Source: Calditrichota bacterium (lineage in GTDB: Bacteria; Zhuqueibacterota; Zhuqueibacteria; Zhuqueibacterales; Geothermadaptataceae). From it: a DNA stretch of 9,460 nt. The position numbers and the translations under genes were made by a program. The DNA lies in assembly GCA_008501545.1 (NCBI GenBank), contig QQUM01000539.1:1-9460 (forward strand). Reading direction: 5' to 3'. Shown here piece by piece: positions 1 to 5,809 of this stretch; the stretch's first letter is position 1, and each line of letters opens with the position of its first letter. The notes under the pieces were generated by a model, which did not search any database, had not been told where the DNA came from, and worked only from the letters and a program-made list of their open reading frames with translations.

Positions 1-289
1 TTTGATAATATAATTTTCGATAATGATTGTTTACAAACAGCCGGGCACCGGTCATGCTGGCGCCAAATGTATTGATACCATTGAAATGATCCGAAAGTCC
101 AAAATCATCATAAAAACTTTCGAAAGTGAATGTCCCTGCTGAAGTGGAAATGTTGCCGAGGCTTAGCGTTGTTACATCATAGTAGAGTGCGTAATTATCT
201 GAGCTAACACATTTTTTCAGACTGATCTGCTGTCCGTATGCAAAACTGGTCCACACCAGCCCTACAAGTAGTATCACTACTTTTTTCAT
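1..289 (-). CDS. Secreted protein of unknown function, N-terminal part (C-terminus outside window)
   Basis: The frame is open from the ATG at 289 down to the left edge (96 codons, no stop), so the gene continues outside the window. Residues 1-18 form a clear Sec signal peptide: MKK, a hydrophobic stretch (VVILLVGLVW), then a likely signal peptidase I site near SFAYG/QQ. There is no lipobox cysteine. The mature part seen (QQISLKKCVSSDNYALYYDV onward) is rich in Ser, Thr, Asn, Tyr and Phe, as in many exported beta-rich proteins, with one cysteine near residue 27. I recognise no domain. The start is supported by the purine-rich AAAGGAATAAAGG just upstream and by the signal peptide beginning exactly there. 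It is separated from the hexosaminidase gene, on the same strand, by about 640 bp and is probably transcribed from its own promoter. Confidence 0.8.
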   Translation of the reverse strand, partial: MKKVVILLVGLVWTSFAYGQQISLKKCVSSDNYALYYDVTTLSLGNISTSAGTFTFESFYDDFGLSDHFNGINTFGASMTGARLFVNNHYRKLYYQ

Positions 290-370
290 TACCTTTATTC
301 CTTTGAGAAGTGAGAGTGCACCATTTATAATTTATATTTCGGTGCTTTTTTCGAATCATGAATATCAATT

Positions 371-379
371 CTTATACCA
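371..379 (-). promoter_or_regulatory. Candidate extended -10 promoter of the secreted-protein gene
   Basis: On the minus strand the sequence reads TGG-TATAAG, matching the extended -10 pattern TGnTATAAT at all but the last position or two. A weak -35-like TTAATT lies at 394-399, about 17 bp upstream. It would give a leader of roughly 75 nt before the ATG at 289. Motif inference only. Confidence 0.35.
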
Positions 380-476
380 GAATATTAAATTTTAATTAAA
401 CCGATATATCATACTGATATTATAAAATTAACGTTGAATTAAAATAAATCGAAATTCTTTCGATATGCCTGCAAAT

Positions 477-520
477 CTCGACTGTATAGTCGAGCCTTCG
501 ATGTATTGGTCGAGTTTTTT
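477..520 (+). terminator. Possible terminator-like or attenuator-like structure with two alternative 3' arms
   Basis: CTCGACT (477-483) pairs perfectly with AGTCGAG (488-494) around a 4-nt GTAT loop, or with six bases of GGTCGAG (508-514), which is followed directly by T6 (515-520). The second pairing resembles an intrinsic terminator on the plus strand, but its loop is long and no plus-strand gene lies upstream. On the minus strand it sits about 190 nt upstream of the secreted-protein start. Confidence 0.25.
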
Positions 521-931
521 AAAAAAATATTAATTTTGTTATTAATTATTGAACGGGCTTTGCGATGCGGGAATGGATTTAATGGTAATTTTATCAGGTA
601 GGATAGGAGATATTAAAAATTTTAGTGGTGATTATAATTATTAAAGTATTTTTAACATGTACCAGAGAATGGGTTCGATGAGGATCGCGTAAACCAATCT
701 ACATCTTCCCACGAAATTTGAAACGCTCAGAATTTAAGAAAAATACCGTTGTTTTGTGGAGGGGGGGAGTGTTCATGTCGCAACTTTTCAAAAAGCACGA
801 ATAGTGGTATATAAAGCAAAACTCTGTGGTCATTTTTTCCATAATTCGAAAGGGAAAGCTTGATGGTGAAGCCTGCTGTTTTGAAAACCAAAACAATCCG
901 CATTCACCACCTTCACCACCAAGCGACCGCA

Positions 932-2995
932 TCATTTCCCGGCTGCCTCAAGCAAATCTTCAATTCCTGAAACCACCATCAACTCAACTTCAGCAACCGG
1001 CTTTTTTGCCTGAGCTAATACTCGCTTGGCGTTGGCGATGGAATTTTTATCCAATGTTCTCTTGTCGCGGAGCGCCGATAGGGACTGCAAGCCGATTTCC
1101 GCACATTGCGTCAGTGTTTTCGACATCGGTTCAATTTCTGCTAAAACTGGCGAGCGCTCGATAATCATGGAAAGTTCATCATGGTTCTCATTCCACAATT
1201 TCAGATCAGCCTGGAGGCGTTCTGCAATAGTTTTGTTTCCCGCATTCAAATACGCAGACACATTTTTACGAAAAATCCGGGCGACCTGCGCATCTGGCCT
1301 GGCTGTATCGACGACGCGTGTCATCGGTGCGAAGGATGTCAAATTTTTATTCAGGCTGTGGCGCTTGTATCGCTTCACAGGTTCGACGAGATCGACGAAA
1401 GTCCGCAGTGCATGAATATTTGCACTTCCTGCAAGGCGGCGTAACATCATTTCGTAATTCTTCTCATGTGTCAATCCGAGCTCTTCCAGTTGCATAGAAA
1501 CCGATTGCAAGCGGCGGTACATATCATCAACATCCTTGACATGCTGTGGCGACCACAGACGTTCGGCAATGGCTGCGGTGCGCGGCCAGATTCGGGAGTC
1601 AATGTTTTCCGGTGTCACCAATTCACTCCACATGGTCGCTTCTCCGCCAAGAATCAAATTTTTCTGCTCTGCGTTCAATGAAATATCCGGAGGCAATGGA
1701 TCATTAAGGTAGTGAAAATCTGTCGGTTGAATGAGGTCGATGTAGTAACCGCGCGATAAAATGCTTTGAAACCCAGCCCGCGCAGCACTCACCATGGCTT
1801 CAGCGCCACGCCATGATTGGATGACGATAGAACGCGGCATCGATTCATGGAGAATTTCCTCCCAGCCAATCATGATCTTTTGATGTTTTGTGAGAATCTT
1901 GACCAGTTTGCTGTTAAACCAGGCTTGCAGTGCAGCATTGTCCGCAATATTGTTTTTTTTCATGAATGCCTGAATACCGGGATTCGCATTCCAATGTTCT
2001 GCTTTGTGGTGTTTTCCCTGTTCAACTTCATCACCGCCAATATGAAAGTATGGATCCGGGAAAAGTGCAGCCATCTCGCCGAAAAACTGGTCGAGAAAGG
2101 CATAGACGTTTTCATTTGTCGGATCCAGCGCAGCGTATTGGATACCCCACTTGCGTATAATCTCGTACGGGCCAGGCTTACTGCCAAGCTTAGGATAACC
2201 GACAAGCCACGATGTTGCATGCCCTGGCACATCAAATTCCGGCACCACACGAATACCGCGGTCGGCGGCGTATTTGATCACCCCACGAATGTGCTCCTGT
2301 GTGTAATAAAATCCATCGGATCCAAGTTGGTGCAATTTGGGGTAAATCTTCGATTCAACACGAAAGCCCTGGTCTTCAGTGAGATGCCAGTGCAGCACGT
2401 TCATTTTCACTGCAGCCATACCATCAAGATTGCGTTTGATGACATGCACCGGCATGAAATGACGCCCGACATCAATGAGCAAGCCGCGCCAGGCAAACCG
2501 TGGCTCATCTTCGATAGTCACGCACGGGAAGTAGTATCCATTCGCATCAGCGCTTAGCAATTGCAACAAAGTCTCCAACCCGCGTAGCGCACCGATATCG
2601 GTCTCTGCGTTCAGGTTGATGTGCTCAGGAGTAATAGTGAGCACATATGTTTCATTCTCGCCAAGCTCAACCTTGCCGGGACGTTTGCAATTGATTTTGA
2701 GATCTGCATTTTTAGCATTATCTGCTGCAGTGATAAAATCCTGCGGGAAAAAGAGGCCGGTACGTCCACTCAAACGACGCAGCATACGGGTTGCTGCCGG
2801 GTAAATTCGCTCGTCCGGTGCACCTGTGACCTGAATTTGAAAATCCGCATGTAAACGAAATTCGCCTGCGGAATGGGTAATTTTCGTTGGAACAGGCATG
2901 AGATACAGTGTGGTCGCTGCTGCTTTCTCAGTTGCGCTTAATTGTGAAATGGCCATAAGAAAAATCCATAGATAGTAGATGATGTGTTGTTTCAT
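932..2995 (-). CDS. Secreted beta-N-acetylhexosaminidase, glycoside hydrolase family 20
   Basis: This 687-aa protein should remove terminal GlcNAc or GalNAc residues from glycans by substrate-assisted catalysis outside the cytoplasm. Residues 1-21 are a Sec signal peptide ending near SQLSA/TEK, with no lipobox. About 30-160 is the GH20 N-terminal alpha/beta domain, and about 165-485 the catalytic TIM barrel. Visible hallmarks: LHWHLTEDQGFR (201-212), EFDVPGHATSW (253-263), HIGGDEV with the catalytic Asp322-Glu323 pair, aromatic pocket residues in WEE (378-380) and SWRG (394-397), GGEATMWSE (450-458) and WPRTAAIAERLW (470-481). About 490-687 is a helical C-terminal extension that I recall in other bacterial GH20 enzymes. 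All key residues are intact. The gene lies 37 bp downstream of the ROK repressor on the same strand, implying an operon. Its SD is weak (AAAGACGA). Whether the natural substrate is chitin fragments, peptidoglycan or host glycans cannot be read from sequence. Confidence 0.95.
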   Translation of the reverse strand: MKQHIIYYLWIFLMAISQLSATEKAAATTLYLMPVPTKITHSAGEFRLHADFQIQVTGAPDERIYPAATRMLRRLSGRTGLFFPQDFITAADNAKNADLKINCKRPGKVELGENETYVLTITPEHINLNAETDIGALRGLETLLQLLSADANGYYFPCVTIEDEPRFAWRGLLIDVGRHFMPVHVIKRNLDGMAAVKMNVLHWHLTEDQGFRVESKIYPKLHQLGSDGFYYTQEHIRGVIKYAADRGIRVVPEFDVPGHATSWLVGYPKLGSKPGPYEIIRKWGIQYAALDPTNENVYAFLDQFFGEMAALFPDPYFHIGGDEVEQGKHHKAEHWNANPGIQAFMKKNNIADNAALQAWFNSKLVKILTKHQKIMIGWEEILHESMPRSIVIQSWRGAEAMVSAARAGFQSILSRGYYIDLIQPTDFHYLNDPLPPDISLNAEQKNLILGGEATMWSELVTPENIDSRIWPRTAAIAERLWSPQHVKDVDDMYRRLQSVSMQLEELGLTHEKNYEMMLRRLAGSANIHALRTFVDLVEPVKRYKRHSLNKNLTSFAPMTRVVDTARPDAQVARIFRKNVSAYLNAGNKTIAERLQADLKLWNENHDELSMIIERSPVLAEIEPMSKTLTQCAEIGLQSLSALRDKRTLDKNSIANAKRVLAQAKKPVAEVELMVVSGIEDLLEAAGK

Positions 2996-3032
2996 GATAA
3001 TTCGTCTTTGTGTTTAATAGATGATTTCAGGT

Positions 3033-4241
3033 TTAAACCGTGATACGAAAATCACTGAAAATTTCTTTAATGGCCAGGGTTGCCGCACCGAGTAAACGAG
3101 GCTGGATGGTCAAACTCGATGGCTCAACGATTATTTCACGAAATCGCCCTAAAAATGCTTTTCTTTTCACCACTTTTTCGAGTTTCGGATAAATTAAATC
3201 CCATGCCTGCGTGAGTTTTCCCCCGACTATAATTTTTTGCGGATCAATGATTTTTACGATGCCGGCGATTCCCAATCCCAAATAATGTCCTTTTTCCGCC
3301 AAAATTTTGATCGCGATCTCGTCGCCAGCGCGGGCAAATCGAATGATATCCTGCATCGAAATGCCTGACACATCATTTCGCGATAAACTCTTCTGTGCAA
3401 TATAACGCTGAACTGTTGATTTATCCGATGCATAGGCTTCCCAGCAGCCACGATTGCCACATGAGCACACCTCCCCACCTTCGAACAAAGTTAAATGGCC
3501 AAATTCACCTGCGGAGTAGTGCACACCATTGACAAGTTTCTGATCGACGACGATACCTGTTCCCAGGCCTGAACTGACAGATAGGAAAACAAAATCCCGA
3601 AGATCAGCCTGCTGACTGCCAAACCACAGCTCAGCCAATGCCGAGGCTTTACCGCCATTTTCGATTTTCAGTATTTCAATTTCAGGTCGCAGACTTTTAA
3701 TGATAGCGCCAATAGAAAAATGATCCCAGCCCAGGCCCGGTGCGTAAATCACTTCTGCGTTTACCGGATCGACAATTCCGGCAATGGAAATGCCCACACC
3801 AGCGATTTTCTCAATATCATTGGATTCCTGTAAATCGGCAAGTTTATCAAGACAACGAGCGACAAATTTTTCACCCGGAACGGATTCCGTTTTTATCGCA
3901 ACACTGTCCTTCTGCTCCCCTGCAATATTAAAAATAGATATTTGTGTTTTTCGTGAGTCAATATAAATTGCACCGACAAAATGTGCGCTTGAATTAATGG
4001 TGAGATGAATCGGATTCCGCCCGACATTTGAGTCAACAATCTGTTCTTCACAAAGCAACTTCTCTTCGAGCAATCTTGAAACAATACTGGAAACAGTACT
4101 TTTATTCAAATGGGCCAACCTGGCAATTTTAACCCTCGAGATCGGTTGTTGTTTCCGAATGATATTCAGTATAACAGAGCGATTAATATTTCGGACAACC
4201 CGTGGATTGCCGCTTATAATTGTGCTGTCCTGAATGGCCAT
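3033..4241 (-). CDS. ROK-family transcriptional repressor (NagC/Mlc/XylR type)
   Basis: This 402-aa cytoplasmic regulator probably binds DNA as a dimer or tetramer and is released by a sugar or sugar phosphate. Residues about 20-65 form a winged helix-turn-helix (SRVKIARLAHLNKSTVSSIV is the core). About 85-395 is the ROK sugar-kinase-like domain. The zinc/sugar signature is intact: GEFGH (245-249) and CSCGNRGCWE (259-268), giving His249, Cys259, Cys261 and Cys266 as likely zinc ligands and Glu246 and Glu268 as candidate sugar contacts. The ATP motif DxGGT is degenerate (DSRKT, 95-99), and the kinase catalytic Asp of the usual ENDAN motif is Gly196 (ENGGK), so it should be a sensor and not a kinase. 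It is the first gene of the pair with the GH20 hexosaminidase and is divergent from the phosphatase gene. A 25-bp palindrome just upstream suggests autoregulation. N-acetylglucosamine or a derivative as ligand is inferred from the GH20 neighbour. Confidence 0.93.
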   Translation of the reverse strand: MAIQDSTIISGNPRVVRNINRSVILNIIRKQQPISRVKIARLAHLNKSTVSSIVSRLLEEKLLCEEQIVDSNVGRNPIHLTINSSAHFVGAIYIDSRKTQISIFNIAGEQKDSVAIKTESVPGEKFVARCLDKLADLQESNDIEKIAGVGISIAGIVDPVNAEVIYAPGLGWDHFSIGAIIKSLRPEIEILKIENGGKASALAELWFGSQQADLRDFVFLSVSSGLGTGIVVDQKLVNGVHYSAGEFGHLTLFEGGEVCSCGNRGCWEAYASDKSTVQRYIAQKSLSRNDVSGISMQDIIRFARAGDEIAIKILAEKGHYLGLGIAGIVKIIDPQKIIVGGKLTQAWDLIYPKLEKVVKRKAFLGRFREIIVEPSSLTIQPRLLGAATLAIKEIFSDFRITV

Positions 4242-4254
4242 TGCTCATTTGAAA

Positions 4255-4282
4255 TTATTAAGTTGATTAGTTGCCCTAACAA
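4255..4282 (-). promoter_or_regulatory. Candidate promoter of the ROK-GH20 operon
   Basis: On the minus strand, TTGTTA (4282-4277) and TAATAA (4260-4255) are separated by 16 bp and resemble -35 and -10 boxes. The implied start site would leave a leader of only about 6-8 nt, consistent with the lack of a clear SD before the ROK ATG. The pair is embedded in the palindrome at 4263-4287, as expected for a repressed promoter. A more distal promoter cannot be excluded. Confidence 0.3.
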
Positions 4283-4287
4283 ATCAA
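4263..4287. promoter_or_regulatory. Imperfect palindrome, candidate operator of the ROK repressor
   Basis: TTGATTAGTT (4263-4272) and AACAAATCAA (4278-4287) are inverted repeats with 9 of 10 positions paired around a 5-bp GCCCT centre. The dyad is centred about 34 bp upstream of the ROK start codon and overlaps the best promoter-like hexamers for that gene. AT-rich arms flanking a short GC-containing centre are also the general look of NagC/Mlc operators. Assignment to this repressor is inference. Confidence 0.5.
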
Positions 4288-4414
4288 AAAATATCGACAG
4301 ATGCAACATATATTTTCCAGGCAAACTTTTACCACCCATCCCTATTCAAAAGATGAGAATATTCACCATACTTTAAAAAAATAACAATCACTGCTTCCTC
4401 TTTGATAGCTATTC

Positions 4415-4490
4415 TTGCAAGTTCCTTCTTTTTGCAATGACAAAACTGTTACGTAGCCATTTGCAACCATGCAGGTAACGAGCTGTTACG
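4415..4490. promoter_or_regulatory. Cluster of repeated short motifs upstream of the phosphatase promoter
   Basis: TTGCAA occurs three times (4415-4420, 4432-4437, 4461-4466) and CTGTTACG twice (4446-4453, 4483-4490, offset 37 bp). The second CTGTTACG is part of an inverted repeat GTAAC-N5-GTTAC (4475-4479/4485-4489). AAAACTGTTAC (4442-4452) resembles one half of a PhoB box (AAAACTGTCAC), but no properly spaced second half is present. The position just upstream of the candidate -35 suits an activator. The regulator is unknown. Confidence 0.35.
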
Positions 4491-4496
4491 CGCTTA

Positions 4497-4525
4497 TTGC
4501 CTTTTAATGCGAAAAAATGTATTTT
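4497..4525 (+). promoter_or_regulatory. Candidate promoter of the alkaline phosphatase gene
   Basis: TTGCCT (4497-4502) and TATTTT (4520-4525) are separated by 17 bp and match the sigma-70-type hexamers at 4 of 6 positions each. The start site would fall near 4532, leaving a leader of about 43 nt. The GTAAC/GTTAC dyad then centres near -50. Confidence 0.35.
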
Positions 4526-4563
4526 AGCCGCTAAATTTTAAATCATTCAGCAAATATATTCTT

Positions 4564-4569
4564 GAGGAA
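4564..4569 (+). promoter_or_regulatory. Ribosome binding site of the alkaline phosphatase gene
   Basis: GAGGAA, with GAGG ending 7 nt before the ATG at 4575, is a strong SD at good spacing and fixes the start. An out-of-frame ATG at 4570 opens a two-codon frame (ATG CAA TGA) whose stop overlaps the true start. It is too close to the SD to be an obvious competitor. Confidence 0.75.
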
Positions 4570-4574
4570 ATGCA

Positions 4575-5639
4575 ATGAAGTATATCATCTATCTGACGAC
4601 ATGGCTTTTATCCGTTCAATTGTCCTTCGCAGAAACACCAAAAAATATAATTCTGCTCATCGGTGACGGTATGGGGCTAACGCAGATAACTGCAGCCCGT
4701 ACTGCACTGGGGCAACTGGCGATGGACCGGTTCAAAATTGGCGGTCTGGCGCTTACGCACTCTTCTGATAAATATGTTACAGATTCAGCTGCAGGTGCAA
4801 CAGCGATGGCCACAGGATACAAATCCTACAACGGCGCCATATCTGTCGATCCGGAAAATCAGCAACCCCTGAAAACCATCCTTGAATATGCCGAGGAAAA
4901 AGGAAAAAAAACCGGCCTGGTCGCTACCAGCACAATTACCCATGCAACACCGGCATGTTTTGCTGCCCACGTCAAGAAACGAAACCAGTACAATGATATC
5001 GCATTGGGAATGTCAAAATCAGGTGTGGATGTCTTAATTGGAGGTGGCAGAAGCTATTTTCTGGCGAAAGCAGATACAAATAGTAAACGGACAGACGAAG
5101 AAATGCCCCTTAAAAATTTTAAGGAATGTACCTTCGCTTACGATTATAGTACCCTCAGTAAAATTGGGCAGACGGATCGCCTGGTTGCACTTTTGGAACT
5201 TGAGCATTTGCCACCAGCCCACGAACGAACCTATTCACTTTCCGCGCTGACGCAAAAGGCGCTTTCGCTGCTTTCGCCAGATGAAGATGGTTTTTTCCTG
5301 ATGGTCGAAGGTTCCCAAATTGACTGGGCCGGACACAGAAATAATAAGGAATATCTTCTCTCTGAAATGCGTGATTTTGATGATGCAATCGGCGTTGCGC
5401 TGGATTTTGCAGAGGAAAACGGTAAAACGCTCATCATCGTAACTGCCGATCACGAAACCGGCGGCATGTCACTCGTTGATGGCTCACTGGAAAAGAAAGA
5501 AGTTGAACTGCAGTTTGCGACCGGCTCCCACACTGCAGTTATGGTTCCGGTCTTTTCATTTGGACCGGGTGCTGAATCATTTGGCGGCATTCAACAAAAC
5601 ACAAATATTGGCGAATCGATGATCAATTTCTGGAAATAA
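4575..5639 (+). CDS. Secreted alkaline phosphatase (PhoA family)
   Basis: This 354-aa phosphomonoesterase is exported (signal peptide 1-19, cleavage near SFA/ETP) and should release inorganic phosphate from organic esters in the periplasm or outside. The metal-binding and catalytic set is complete: Asp31 in IGDGMG, nucleophile Ser71 in TDSAAGATAMATG, His123 and Thr125 in THATPA, Arg136 as probable phosphate ligand in HVKKRN, Glu245, Asp250 and His254 in EGSQIDWAGH, Asp292 and His293 in TADHETGG, and His319 in GSHTAV. By alignment to E. coli PhoA, His123 replaces Asp153 and Trp251 replaces Lys328, the His/Trp pair known from Thermotoga maritima alkaline phosphatase. It is shorter than E. coli PhoA (about 470 aa), with no extra domain. 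It is divergent from the ROK gene and convergent with the receptor gene, and ends at its own terminator. Regulation by phosphate is plausible, but no full Pho box is seen. Confidence 0.94.
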   Translation: MKYIIYLTTWLLSVQLSFAETPKNIILLIGDGMGLTQITAARTALGQLAMDRFKIGGLALTHSSDKYVTDSAAGATAMATGYKSYNGAISVDPENQQPLKTILEYAEEKGKKTGLVATSTITHATPACFAAHVKKRNQYNDIALGMSKSGVDVLIGGGRSYFLAKADTNSKRTDEEMPLKNFKECTFAYDYSTLSKIGQTDRLVALLELEHLPPAHERTYSLSALTQKALSLLSPDEDGFFLMVEGSQIDWAGHRNNKEYLLSEMRDFDDAIGVALDFAEENGKTLIIVTADHETGGMSLVDGSLEKKEVELQFATGSHTAVMVPVFSFGPGAESFGGIQQNTNIGESMINFWK

Positions 5640-5741
5640 GTGCAGCCAGCAAGTAAAGTTGAGCTGGTATGGTTTGATCTTTTGCATGCAGCCTGTGAGC
5701 GAAATAGTTTTTTCCGTTAGTGCTCACGTGAATTCATTTTA

Positions 5742-5781
5742 TAAAAAAAAGCAAGGCACCTTCGCACCTTGCTTTTTTTTA
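5742..5781. terminator. Bidirectional intrinsic terminator between convergent genes
   Basis: A perfect 15-bp inverted repeat (5742-5756 and 5767-5781) with a 10-nt loop. The inner six pairs are GCAAGG/CCTTGC, flanked by A8 (5743-5750) and T8 (5773-5780), so both strands read as a stem followed by a U tract. It lies about 100 bp after the phosphatase stop and about 30 bp after the receptor stop and can serve both genes. Confidence 0.9.
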
Positions 5782-5809
5782 CTCAATCAAAAATGTTTAT
5801 ATTTTTCGC

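Larger units (their letters stand above)
290..931. other. Long AT-rich intergenic region with three short dyads
   Basis: No convincing gene is present. The longer open frames here lack family resemblance and believable translation signals, or run into the GH20 gene on the opposite strand. Visible structure: short perfect inverted repeats at 406-420, 448-464 and 477-494, a T6 run at 515-520 after a third copy of the GTCGAG arm, a weak GCACC/GGTGC stem (318-322/341-345), a G7 run at 761-767, an inverted repeat GTTTTG/CAAAAC (878-883/889-894), and a perfect tandem 9-bp repeat (TTCACCACC, 903-911 and 912-920) just past the hexosaminidase stop. No GC-rich hairpin with a T tail follows the GH20 gene, so its transcription end is not evident. 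Confidence 0.5.

Noticed and set aside
573..644. 23-aa plus-strand frame starting MDLMVILSG
   Set aside because: It lies in AT-rich spacer, has no properly spaced SD and resembles nothing I know.
775..804. Nine-codon frame (MSQLFKKHE) on the plus strand preceded by a G-rich SD-like run
   Set aside because: It is very short, with no downstream plus-strand gene for a leader peptide to control; the G7 run can match an SD by chance.
699..935. 78-aa minus-strand frame overlapping the end of the hexosaminidase gene
   Set aside because: It starts in a different frame at the GH20 stop, and its low-complexity start (GGEGGE) comes from the tandem 9-bp repeat.
1817..2557. Long plus-strand open frame (246 aa) inside the hexosaminidase gene
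   Set aside because: It is a shadow of the opposite-strand GH20 coding region, whose protein has every catalytic motif intact.
3030..3039. Perfect 10-bp palindrome GGTTTAAACC at the end of the ROK gene
   Set aside because: It includes the stop codon, has no loop or T tract for a terminator, and is of a length expected by chance.
4442..4460. Classical PhoB box upstream of the phosphatase
   Set aside because: Only one half-site-like word is present; the second half is not found at the 11-bp repeat distance.
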